Source: Niabella agricola
GTDB lineage: Bacteria > Bacteroidota > Bacteroidia > Chitinophagales > Chitinophagaceae
Length of the DNA: 64,000 nt
Assembly (NCBI RefSeq): GCF_021538615.1
Contig: NZ_JAJHIZ010000003.1
Span: forward strand, 3,906,001 to 3,970,000
Reading direction: 5' to 3'
Shown here piece by piece: positions 9,543 to 17,235 of the stretch. The position numbers and the translations under genes were made by a program. The notes under the pieces were generated by a model. It saw only the letters and a program-made list of their open reading frames with translations, was not told the origin of the DNA and did no database searches. Each line of letters opens with the position of its first letter. The first letter of the stretch is position 1.

Positions 9543-10373
9543 ATGGAAGCCAATAAAATTTTATCCTCTGATCTTCTGGATATCGTGTTTGAAGGGCGGA
9601 ACAAGGAATACGGGGCATATGAGCTCCGCCGCACCTACAACAAACGCGTCTGGAAAGCGCTGGGTATAACAGTTATAGCCGCCGTGGTTATTGCTGGTCT
9701 GGTGGTGCTGAAAAGCCAGATGAAATCCCCGGTCCAGGAAAAAGTGAAGATGGAGGAAGTAACCATTCAGGAAATTAAACAAGAGGAAAAAAAGGATGAG
9801 CCGCCACCGCCGCCGCCACCGCCGCCTCCAAAACAGGAGCCACCTCCCAAAATTGAAACCAAGGCATTTACTCCTCCCAAAATTGTAAAGGATGAGGAAG
9901 TAAAAGAGCCGCCACCCGTTCAGGAGGAGTTAAAGGATACCAAGATTGGTACCATTAACCAGGAGGGTGTTAAAGATCTGGGTATTGTGGTACCACCTGC
10001 CGGTGTGGATGGTGGTAAAGGGATTGTGGAAACAAAACCTGTTGAAAAGGAACCTGAGATCTTTACCAAGGTGGAAAAAGATGCGCAATACCCGGGCGAC
10101 TGGTCGCGCTACCTGACTACCAACCTGAGAGGGGAAGTGCCCGTGGAGAACGGAGCATCACCCGGTAACTACCAGGTAATTGTTCAGTTTGTTGTGGATG
10201 TGCAGGGTAACGTGAGCGACGTTAAGGTTATCAAGGATCCCGGATTTGGAATGGGTGCCGAAGCTGTACGTGTAATCAAAAAATCCGGTAAATGGAAACC
10301 CGCTATCCAGAACGGACGGGAAGTAAAGGCTTACCGGAAACAGCCGATCACCTTCCAGGTAACAGAAGGATAA
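9543..10373 (+). CDS. tonB: energy transducer TonB
   Basis: Periplasm-spanning protein that couples the ExbB/ExbD motor to outer-membrane receptors; 276 residues. In order: short cytoplasmic part, one membrane helix at about 42-60, a proline-rich spacer (a run of ten prolines near residue 90, then further PPPK and EEPPP segments), and a C-terminal TonB domain at about 180-276 with YQVIVQFVVDVQGNVSDV and KWKPAIQNGREVKAYRKQPI. The N-terminal phrase FEGRNKEYGAYELRR is typical of Bacteroidota TonB proteins. A strong terminator follows. Confidence 0.96.
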   Translation: MEANKILSSDLLDIVFEGRNKEYGAYELRRTYNKRVWKALGITVIAAVVIAGLVVLKSQMKSPVQEKVKMEEVTIQEIKQEEKKDEPPPPPPPPPPKQEPPPKIETKAFTPPKIVKDEEVKEPPPVQEELKDTKIGTINQEGVKDLGIVVPPAGVDGGKGIVETKPVEKEPEIFTKVEKDAQYPGDWSRYLTTNLRGEVPVENGASPGNYQVIVQFVVDVQGNVSDVKVIKDPGFGMGAEAVRVIKKSGKWKPAIQNGREVKAYRKQPITFQVTEG

Positions 10374-10395
10374 GATCCCAAATCATATTGAATTT

Positions 10396-10427
10396 AAAAT
10401 CCTCATTTGTAAAAATGGGGATTTTTT
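10396..10427 (+). terminator. rho-independent terminator after tonB
   Basis: 13-bp stem (one G-T pair): left arm 10396-10408, right arm 10413-10425, 4-nt loop, followed by a T run. It ends the exbB-tonB operon. Confidence 0.85.
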
Positions 10428-10504
10428 AATGGTATAATTGTTGAGGTTAAGGTTTATTATTTTTTCTCTGGTTTCTTTATTGTTCATTATTTAAAACAAA
10501 CAGG

Positions 10505-11365
10505 ATGGCAAAGGAAAAAAAAACGGCAAAAAAAGGAGCATCCTCCGGTAAGGACTCCAAAAAGAAAGCGAAAGCCCGTGCTACCCCAGGAAAAATGGAG
10601 CTAAAAAAGTTAACTGCAAAAAATCCGGATTCAAAAAAGAAAAAGGAGAAGTCTTCTAAAAAGGCCGATAAAAAGGCAAAGAAAGAAGTAGTCAGCAAAC
10701 TGAAACAAAAAAGCAAGGAACTAAAAAAGGCGATAAAAAAAGAAAAGAAAAAAGCTGCTAAAAAGGCGGCCCGTTCAGCACCCGCTCCAGTGGCAGCTGC
10801 ATCCTGGGGCACCGTATCCGGGGGAACAGCTGCTTCAAAAGCAGGCGGCAAAGCAGCAACAAAGGTTGCCGGTAAAAAGGCTCCTGCAAAAAAAGCGTTG
10901 ACAAAATCCTCAACGGCCACGAAAAAAGCGCCGCCTAAAAACAAAACAACAACCACGGCTCCGAAGACCAAAGCAGCTGCAAAAAAAGCCCCTGTTAAAA
11001 AGCATGTAACAAAACCTGTAGCTAAAAAGAGCAGTTCTGAAAAAGCAAGAAAAACCACCAGACCTGTAAACAAGGAGCCGATAAGCTTACCAGAGCTGGA
11101 AGAGCCGATCATTGCAGCACCACTTATGGAACCATCCGAGTTGAGCGAGGTAGCAGATATTAACAAGGAAGTGATTGATGAGCTCCTGCCAGAGGATGAG
11201 GGCTCCGGATCATGGGAACCGGAAGCAAAACGAACGGATCCTGTTCCGGATGCATTTAAGGAAAAGCCACAAGATCCCTTGCATGGCCCCAATGATCCTA
11301 TGCCTGGTAAGGGAATGAATATTCCTTTGCCCAAAAAGCCATTAGGCGGCTCCAGGAAGAAATAA
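10505..11365 (+). CDS. lysine/alanine-rich histone H1-like protein with acidic C-terminus
   Basis: 286 residues of low complexity. Residues 1-190 are dominated by Lys, Ala, Ser and Thr in KKA/AKK/PAKK patterns, as in bacterial histone-H1-like and AlgP-type proteins that bind nucleic acid without a fold. Residues 190-260 are different: acidic and proline-rich (PELEEPIIAAP, EVIDELLPEDEGSGSWEPE), and the end turns basic again (KKPLGGSRKK). Probably a nucleoid or RNA-associated protein; that is inference from composition. It is a separate unit, flanked by terminators on both sides. The complementary strand is also open for 315 codons, which follows from the AAA/GCN codon use. Confidence 0.8.
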   Translation: MAKEKKTAKKGASSGKDSKKKAKARATPGKMELKKLTAKNPDSKKKKEKSSKKADKKAKKEVVSKLKQKSKELKKAIKKEKKKAAKKAARSAPAPVAAASWGTVSGGTAASKAGGKAATKVAGKKAPAKKALTKSSTATKKAPPKNKTTTTAPKTKAAAKKAPVKKHVTKPVAKKSSSEKARKTTRPVNKEPISLPELEEPIIAAPLMEPSELSEVADINKEVIDELLPEDEGSGSWEPEAKRTDPVPDAFKEKPQDPLHGPNDPMPGKGMNIPLPKKPLGGSRKK

Positions 11366-11383
11366 CGAAACGACAATCTGTCA

Positions 11384-11412
11384 AAACCCGCTGTAACGGC
11401 GGGTTTATTTTT
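11384..11412 (+). terminator. rho-independent terminator
   Basis: AAACCCGC (11384-11391) and GCGGGTTT (11399-11406) form a perfect 8-bp stem with a 7-nt loop, followed by ATTTTTATT. It ends the histone-like gene 18 nt before the next ATG. Confidence 0.85.
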
Positions 11413-11423
11413 ATTAACAAGCA

Positions 11424-12362
11424 ATGAAAGTAATTATAACCGGGGGAACCGGAATGATTGGAAAGGCTCTTGCAGGCAGCCTTATGGAAAGCGGATACCA
11501 GGTAATATTGTTTACGCGCAAAAAAGAATTGCATGGCCGTATGGAAGGCGCATTGTCTTACTGTTACTGGAATGTACCTGCAAGGCAAATAGACCGGGAG
11601 GCAGTACTGGAAGCTGATGCCATCATCCATCTGGCAGGTGCCGGTGTTATGGACCGCCCCTGGTCCGCAAAGCGTAAAAAAGAAATCGTTGACAGTCGTG
11701 TGCTGAGCGGAAAACTGCTTTCTGACACGCTTCGGAGCGGCCCGGGCCGGTTAAAGGTGTTGATTAGCGCTGCGGCTATCGGGTGGTATGGAGCAGACCC
11801 GGAAGTTCCGAACCCGGTACCTTTTACAGAAACGCAACAGGCTGCAGGGGATTTCCTGGGTACTTGCTGCAGGGAATGGGAGGAAAGTACCCGGAGCCTG
11901 ATCGGCGCCGGCATTCGCGTAGTATACCTGAGAACGGGGATTGTACTGGGGCCAGGCGGTGGCGTGTTATCTGCCTTAAAGCGGGCGCTTAACTGGCGAC
12001 TTGCAGTCATACCCGGTAGCGGCCGGCAGGTGATCAGCTGGATCCATCTGGATGATCTGGTCAACCTGTATCAAGCGGCTATTACGCAGGAAGCATATAA
12101 AGGCCCGTTGAATGCAGTAGCACCATATCCCGTTTCTAACGACCAACTGGTGCAGGCGTTGGCTGCTGCACGTTATGGAACTGCCTTTATAACCGTTCAT
12201 ATACCCGCTATTGCAATGAAATGGACACTGGGTGAACGGGGAGCCGAAGCGCTTAAAAGCTGCACCGTGAGCGCACAGCGGCTGCTTGCTTATGGATTTG
12301 AGTTCCGCTACCCGCATATACAGGCTGCAGCCCCGGCACTGATGACCGGGTCAGGTTTTTAG
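11424..12362 (+). CDS. TIGR01777 family NAD(P)-binding epimerase-like protein
   Basis: 312-residue member of the short-chain dehydrogenase-related family that includes E. coli YfcH and human SDR39U1; the substrate is not known. Rossmann motif TGGTGMIG at the N-terminus, then the family signatures IHLAGAGV-DRPW (about 70-82) and AAAIGWYG (about 117). A C-terminal DUF1731-like part follows. Its last 12 bases overlap the 3' end of the convergent permease gene. Confidence 0.9.
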   Translation: MKVIITGGTGMIGKALAGSLMESGYQVILFTRKKELHGRMEGALSYCYWNVPARQIDREAVLEADAIIHLAGAGVMDRPWSAKRKKEIVDSRVLSGKLLSDTLRSGPGRLKVLISAAAIGWYGADPEVPNPVPFTETQQAAGDFLGTCCREWEESTRSLIGAGIRVVYLRTGIVLGPGGGVLSALKRALNWRLAVIPGSGRQVISWIHLDDLVNLYQAAITQEAYKGPLNAVAPYPVSNDQLVQALAAARYGTAFITVHIPAIAMKWTLGERGAEALKSCTVSAQRLLAYGFEFRYPHIQAAAPALMTGSGF

Positions 12363-13169
12363 GTCGGCACGTTTATAGTACCTGATGATGCTATAGATGA
12401 TTATAACACCGTAGATTGCAGCGGTGATCAGCAGGCTGAGATCTGAAACGGAACGAAGTTCTATTACAGAAGGTTTAAAAGGATTCGGCACCAATGAATC
12501 AGTGCTCTCTAATGGAAGAAAATAACCAGCCTGCCCTTTCCGGAATGTAAGCGCCAGCCACAACAGGTTGTCTATAACAAATACATAGCCGAAATAGAGA
12601 ACAATTGCCAGCCCGGTGCGTTTGACGAGTATGGCGACCAGGAAGGCCACCAACAGATACAGGGTTGCCATCAAGGCATAATAGCCTACATAGTGCACAT
12701 TTTCAAAAATCGATACTGAAGATAGATCTGGTGTAAACATCAATCCGCAAATCAATCCGCACAGAAACACCATAACGGTAGTGGTTGCTACAAAAAAGAG
12801 CAGTATGGTTATTTTAGCTTTAATGTAATCCATCCGGCTCCAGCCATCAATAATATTCTGCCGGTGGGTTCTGTATTGTACTTCATTGGTGATCAGCAGG
12901 ATAAAAAGCATGCCGATAATGACAAAGAACATACCGCCAAACCATGCAGCGCCATGCCAGGTATTGGGAAATACAAAGGGGGAACTGAACATCCGTTTCA
13001 ACATCGCGGCTTCAATACTTTTACCTGCGATCTGCTCAAACTGGCGCATGAATTGATGCGCCGTCAACAGGAACATCGATGGAAGAAAGATAAAAAAGGA
13101 GCCAAACAGGATCCAGAATGTGCGGTAGTTTTTTATTTTCAGCCATTCAGTTTTAAAAAGTTGTAGCAT
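12351..13169 (-). CDS. ABC-2 type transporter permease
   Basis: 272 residues with six predicted membrane helices (first at about 20-38, last at about 243-262), an N-terminal LFKTEWLKIKNYRTF amphipathic segment, and an ending in basic residues: the layout of ABC-2 permeases. It lies 38 nt downstream of the ATPase gene and forms an exporter with it. It ends inside the 3' end of the epimerase gene on the other strand (12-bp convergent overlap with no room for a separate terminator). Confidence 0.88.
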   Translation of the reverse strand: MLQLFKTEWLKIKNYRTFWILFGSFFIFLPSMFLLTAHQFMRQFEQIAGKSIEAAMLKRMFSSPFVFPNTWHGAAWFGGMFFVIIGMLFILLITNEVQYRTHRQNIIDGWSRMDYIKAKITILLFFVATTTVMVFLCGLICGLMFTPDLSSVSIFENVHYVGYYALMATLYLLVAFLVAILVKRTGLAIVLYFGYVFVIDNLLWLALTFRKGQAGYFLPLESTDSLVPNPFKPSVIELRSVSDLSLLITAAIYGVIIIYSIIRYYKRADLKT

Positions 13170-13207
13170 ATGGAGGAGTTATATGAGTGATGAGGATGCC
13201 CGTTTTT

Positions 13208-14122
13208 TTACTGGTCGCTGCTGGAACCGGTGATTTCCAGGAAGCGGGTTTCCAGGCTTTTCTTTTTTAATGCCAGATGGCTTAATGTAATGCCTTTTTC
13301 GAAGCAATACCGGTTCACCAGTTGCGGGGTCATATCAGACGTGCCGGTAAGCTGGAGCAGCGCCGGTTTTACAATCACTTCTTTAACCTGTTCTAACCCG
13401 GCCATGGCCTCCTGCAGCAGCAGCAGGTCTTCCGTGGCGATCTCAATAATCATTTCAGGCGCAGGCCCACCGGTATGCAATACTTCATGAACAGTACCGC
13501 TTGCTTTTACATTTCCTTTTTGGATAATGGTTACATGCGTACATACTTTTTCTACCTCATCCAATATATGACTGGCCATAATAATGGTTTTGCCGGATGT
13601 ATGCAGTTGCTGGATCAGTTGCCGGATCTCTGCAATTCCGGCCGGATCCAGCCCATTGGTAGGCTCATCCAGCACCAGCACATCCGGGTCTCCCAGCAGG
13701 GCCGATGCAATGGCCAGACGCTGCTTCATCCCAAGGGAATAGGTACTGAAGGCCGACTGGCGGCGCTCAAACAGGTTTACAATTTTCAACACCCGGGGGA
13801 TATCGGCGGTGCTATAACCCTTGATGGAGGCGGCCACTTCCAGGTTCCGCTCTGCGCTCAGGTAGGGATAAAAATTGGGCGTCTCCAACAGGGTGCCGAT
13901 GCGTTTCCGCTGGTTTTCATTGCCGGGTTGCCCGTTCCATAAATAACGGCCGGAGCTGGCTTCCAGTACGTTCATCACAATACCCAGCAAGGTGGTTTTA
14001 CCGCTGCCGTTGGGCCCCAGGATGCCATATACGGCTCCCCTGGGCACTTCGATATTTACCTGGTTTAATGCCTGTACGGCACCGTAGTTTTTTGAAAGGT
14101 TGTCGGTAGATAATACATGCAT
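13208..14122 (-). CDS. ABC transporter ATP-binding protein
   Basis: 304 residues. Walker A GPNGSGKTT (about 37), signature YSLGMKQRLAIASAL (about 129), Walker B VLVLDEPTNGLDP (about 149) and the switch His in MASHILDEVEKV (about 185). The C-terminal 90 residues are the extra domain seen in the CcmA/DrrA-type family that pairs with ABC-2 permeases, and such a permease follows. A good promoter lies 22 nt upstream of the ATG. Confidence 0.93.
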   Translation of the reverse strand: MHVLSTDNLSKNYGAVQALNQVNIEVPRGAVYGILGPNGSGKTTLLGIVMNVLEASSGRYLWNGQPGNENQRKRIGTLLETPNFYPYLSAERNLEVAASIKGYSTADIPRVLKIVNLFERRQSAFSTYSLGMKQRLAIASALLGDPDVLVLDEPTNGLDPAGIAEIRQLIQQLHTSGKTIIMASHILDEVEKVCTHVTIIQKGNVKASGTVHEVLHTGGPAPEMIIEIATEDLLLLQEAMAGLEQVKEVIVKPALLQLTGTSDMTPQLVNRYCFEKGITLSHLALKKKSLETRFLEITGSSSDQ

Positions 14123-14144
14123 ACCTCATTGCGTTTAACAGGTT

Positions 14145-14173
14145 CAAATGTATCACTAATTGATCCTGCACAA
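14145..14173 (-). promoter_or_regulatory. promoter of the ABC exporter operon
   Basis: On the minus strand TTG (14173-14171), 18 nt, then TACATTTG (14152-14145): a full match to the Bacteroidota TTG/TAnnTTTG promoter at normal spacing. Transcription would start around 14140, giving a leader of under 20 nt before the ATG at 14122. Confidence 0.7.
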
Positions 14174-14368
14174 GAAATAAAATCGGCAAAGTCACATCCT
14201 GGCCAGGTAAACACACAGTGCCATCTTCCGGCAATGCCGCCGGAACCCGGAATTGGCGGGGATCACGATGCTAAAAACAAAAGAGCGGTGGGTGTTGAGG
14301 CGGGTAAACAAGTCCTTCTTCCCGCTGTTGTTTTTTGAATGTTGCTGTTTTTCTCCTTAACTTCACAG

Positions 14369-14386
14369 TAGATAGTTGTTTATCTA
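14369..14386. promoter_or_regulatory. perfect inverted repeat, possible operator of the FadN-like gene
   Basis: TAGATA-N6-TATCTA, a perfect 18-bp dyad 130 nt before the FadN-like start, in the 393-bp gap 14123-14515 that also holds the divergent ABC promoter. Size and symmetry suit a dimeric repressor such as TetR/FadR types that control fatty-acid genes, but no such gene is near. Nothing else was recognised in this gap. Confidence 0.35.
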
Positions 14387-14515
14387 ACTAATTGTTGTTT
14401 GTACCGGAATCAATGAAAAGAGTTACCGGGTGACGATAGCAGCAAAGCACCTGTTTTACTGATTAAAGGATGCGGACGGCTGTTGCAGACCCGGTTCAAT
14501 GTTAAACATATGTAT

Positions 14516-16873
14516 ATGAAAAGGATCATAAAGAGTGTTGCCGTTCTTGGAAGCGGGGTCATGGGATCACGCATTGCCTGTCATTTTGCAGGAGTGGGTA
14601 TACCGGTATTATTGCTGGATATGGCCGCTGAAGGAGCAGATAAAAACAAGATCGTAAAGGACGCGTTGGCAGCAGCTGTTAAAAGCAGCCCATCACCGGT
14701 ATATACAAAGGATGTAGTGCAAAAAATTGCCACCGGGAATTTTGAGGACGATCTGAATAAGATCGCCGGGTGCGACTGGGTGATTGAGGTGGTGATTGAA
14801 CGTCTGGATATTAAACAACAATTGTTTGAAAGGGTAGAGCAATACCGGAAACCGGGAACGCTTATTACCTCCAACACCTCGGGGATTCCGATTCACCTGA
14901 TGACCCAGGGGCGCAGTGATGATTTTAAGAAGCATTTCTGCGGTACGCATTTCTTTAATCCTCCGCGCTATCTCCGGTTGCTGGAAATCATTCCAACCCC
15001 TGACACCGATCCGGAAGTGACCGGTTTCCTGATGGAATTCGGGGATCGCATCCTGGGTAAAACAACGGTGCTTTGTAAAGACACACCGGCATTTATTGCC
15101 AACCGGGTAGGTGTATTCAGCATTATGGCCATCTTTTCCCTGATGGATCAGCTGGGGCTGGGCATTGATGAAATAGAGGCCCTTACCGGGCCGGTAATCG
15201 GTCGTCCCAAGTCGGCTACCTTCCGCACGGCGGATGTAGTGGGTATTGATACCCTGGTAAAAGTAGCCAACGGTGTATTTGAAAATTGTCCGGAGGATGA
15301 GGCCAAACAGTTATTCGTGATCCCGGCATGGCTGGAAAAAATGGTTGCGAATAAGTGGCTGGGTGATAAAACCGGGCAGGGATTTTTTAAGAAGATCAAA
15401 AACGATAAAGGCGCTTCGGAAATCCTTACGCTGGATCTGAAAACCTTTGAATACGGGCCTCGTGTAAAGCCAAAGTTTGCCAGCCTGGAGGCGGCGAAGC
15501 TGGTTGAAGCGCTGCCTGCGAAACTGAAAATGCTCATAGGTGGGCAGGACAAGGCGGGCGAGTTTTACCGGAAATTTCACCAACTGCTGTTTGCCTATGT
15601 GAGCCACCGGATACCGGAGATCAGCGATGAACTGTACCGGATTGATGATGCCATGAAGGCCGGATTTGGCTGGGAGATCGGTCCGTTTGAAAGCTGGGAT
15701 GCGGTAGGTGTGGCCGGATCGGTAGCCGCGATGAAAGCGGCCGGTGTTTCAGTAGCGGTCTGGGTAGAGGAAATGCTGGCAGCAGGCCACCAGACATTTT
15801 ATATCGTAGAGAACGGGAAACGGAAGGCGTATGATCCCGGAACGAAGACCTATAAATTCCTGCCCGGAAGCGATGCCTTTATTATTTTAAGCAATTATCG
15901 TGATCAGCTCGTATGGAAGAATAATAGCTGCCGGTTGTATGATATCGGCGATGAAGTGCTGGCCCTGCAATGGAACACTAAGATGGGCACTATCGGCGGT
16001 GATGTGCTCAGCGGCATTCAAACATCGATAGAAAAGGCAGAGAAAGATTTTAAAGGCCTGGTGATTGCCAATGAAGGTGCTAATTTTTCCGCAGGAGCCA
16101 ATGTAGGAATGATCTTTATGCTGGCAGTAGAGCAGGAATATGACGAACTGGATATGGCCGTGCGGCTTTTCCAGAATACAACGATGCGGGCCCGTTATGC
16201 ATCGGTGCCGGTAATTGTGGCACCTCATGGCCTGGCATTGGGCGGTGGCTGTGAGCTGAGCCTGCATGCAGACAAGGTATGTGCCGCAGCTGAAACCTAT
16301 ACCGGACTGGTAGAATTGGGTGTGGGGCTGATCCCGGGCGGAGGCGGTACCAAGGAATTTGCGCTGCGGGCAGCAGATGAAGTGCAGAACGGTGAGCCGG
16401 AAAATATTCCGCTTCAGAACCGGTTCCTGACCATCGCCACGGCAAAAGTAAGCACTTCGGCGGCTGAAGCTTTTGAACTGGGCATTTACCGCAGGGGGCT
16501 TGATGAAGTGGTGGCTAACCAGGACCGGCGTATTGCAGCAGCAAAGCGGAGTGTAATCGAACTGTATGATAGCGGATATGTAGCACCGGTTCCCAGAATG
16601 GATATTAAGGTGCAGGGGCGTGGCGTGCTTGGGGCCTTGCTGGCTGGCATCAATGCGATGCAGAAGGGGAATTATGCAACCGACCATGATGCACTGGTAG
16701 CCAAAAAACTGGCCTATGTTATGTGCGGCGGCGATCTCAGCGAACCTACCCTGGTATCCGAACAATACCTGCTCGACCTGGAACGGCAGCACTTTTTATC
16801 CCTCTGTGGAGAACGTAAAACATTGGAGCGGCTGCAGAGTGTGATCAAGACCGGTAAGCCGGTGCGGAATTAA
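14516..16873 (+). CDS. 3-hydroxyacyl-CoA dehydrogenase / enoyl-CoA hydratase (FadN-like)
   Basis: Bifunctional beta-oxidation enzyme, about 785 residues, with the dehydrogenase first and the hydratase last, the FadN (B. subtilis YusL) order and the reverse of FadB. Rossmann motif LGSGVMGSRIA near the start; the catalytic dehydrogenase His is in CGTHFFNPPRYL. In the hydratase part the oxyanion-hole stretches ANFSAGANVG and LALGGGCELSLHAD and the second glutamate in GLVELGVGLIPGGGG are present, so both activities should be intact. In-frame TTG at 14483 and ATG at 14510 are possible, but the ATG at 14516 fits MKRIIKSVAVLGSG best. No thiolase (fadA) is next to it. A very stable hairpin follows the stop. 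Confidence 0.92.
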   Translation: MKRIIKSVAVLGSGVMGSRIACHFAGVGIPVLLLDMAAEGADKNKIVKDALAAAVKSSPSPVYTKDVVQKIATGNFEDDLNKIAGCDWVIEVVIERLDIKQQLFERVEQYRKPGTLITSNTSGIPIHLMTQGRSDDFKKHFCGTHFFNPPRYLRLLEIIPTPDTDPEVTGFLMEFGDRILGKTTVLCKDTPAFIANRVGVFSIMAIFSLMDQLGLGIDEIEALTGPVIGRPKSATFRTADVVGIDTLVKVANGVFENCPEDEAKQLFVIPAWLEKMVANKWLGDKTGQGFFKKIKNDKGASEILTLDLKTFEYGPRVKPKFASLEAAKLVEALPAKLKMLIGGQDKAGEFYRKFHQLLFAYVSHRIPEISDELYRIDDAMKAGFGWEIGPFESWDAVGVAGSVAAMKAAGVSVAVWVEEMLAAGHQTFYIVENGKRKAYDPGTKTYKFLPGSDAFIILSNYRDQLVWKNNSCRLYDIGDEVLALQWNTKMGTIGGDVLSGIQTSIEKAEKDFKGLVIANEGANFSAGANVGMIFMLAVEQEYDELDMAVRLFQNTTMRARYASVPVIVAPHGLALGGGCELSLHADKVCAAAETYTGLVELGVGLIPGGGGTKEFALRAADEVQNGEPENIPLQNRFLTIATAKVSTSAAEAFELGIYRRGLDEVVANQDRRIAAAKRSVIELYDSGYVAPVPRMDIKVQGRGVLGALLAGINAMQKGNYATDHDALVAKKLAYVMCGGDLSEPTLVSEQYLLDLERQHFLSLCGERKTLERLQSVIKTGKPVRN

Positions 16874-16880
16874 ACCCGTA

Positions 16881-16923
16881 TATAATTGCTGCAGGTACAA
16901 ACTGTGTGCCTGCAGCAATTATA
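16881..16923 (+). terminator. 19-bp hairpin just after the FadN-like gene
   Basis: TATAATTGCTGCAGG (16881-16895) pairs perfectly with 16909-16923, and four more pairs (one G-T) extend the stem into the loop, leaving 5 nt. It sits 7 nt after the stop. There is no T run on either strand, so it may be an mRNA 3'-end stabiliser or a rho-type signal rather than a classical intrinsic terminator. Confidence 0.6.
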
Positions 16924-17235
16924 AAAAATCGCTTAAGAAAACAATACGATTAATAATTGGATCAGCTGAGTGCTGCTATCAGCTTTCTTGCCACGCTCGC
17001 TTGTGCTGCAGTACAAATGGCAACCAAGAAAAGCCGGGGGCATCATGAACTGGTTTAAGCGCCTTTGAATACAATTCATTTTTAAAACGCCCGGCAGCAA
17101 AAGGAGTGCAAGCTGCTGCCGCTGATCAGTACCAATAAAGATCTCAAACAAACCATCCCGGAAGCGGCCAGGGCGATAAATGAAGCATAACTGCCGGATG
17201 CATTTTTTTATTGTACAGAACCTTTTGAATCCTGC
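16924..17235. other. 312-bp intergenic region, possibly decayed coding DNA
   Basis: No intact gene. The base composition is like coding sequence, and the minus strand stays open for about 72 codons (17151-16933) without resemblance to a known family. It could be a gene remnant at the downstream edge of the duplicated surface cassette, but I cannot name a parent. Confidence 0.3.

Noticed and set aside
10477..11424. 315-codon open frame on the minus strand opposite the lysine-rich gene
   Set aside because: The product would be an implausible Phe/Ala/Leu low-complexity protein; it is the complement of AAA and GCN codons. The plus-strand gene is bounded by two terminators on its own strand.
15887..16792. 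301-codon minus-strand frame inside the FadN-like gene
   Set aside because: It is antisense to conserved crotonase motifs and is Cys/His-rich without any family pattern.
16933..17151. 72-codon minus-strand frame after the FadN-like gene
   Set aside because: No recognisable family, no start context; listed only as a possible remnant.
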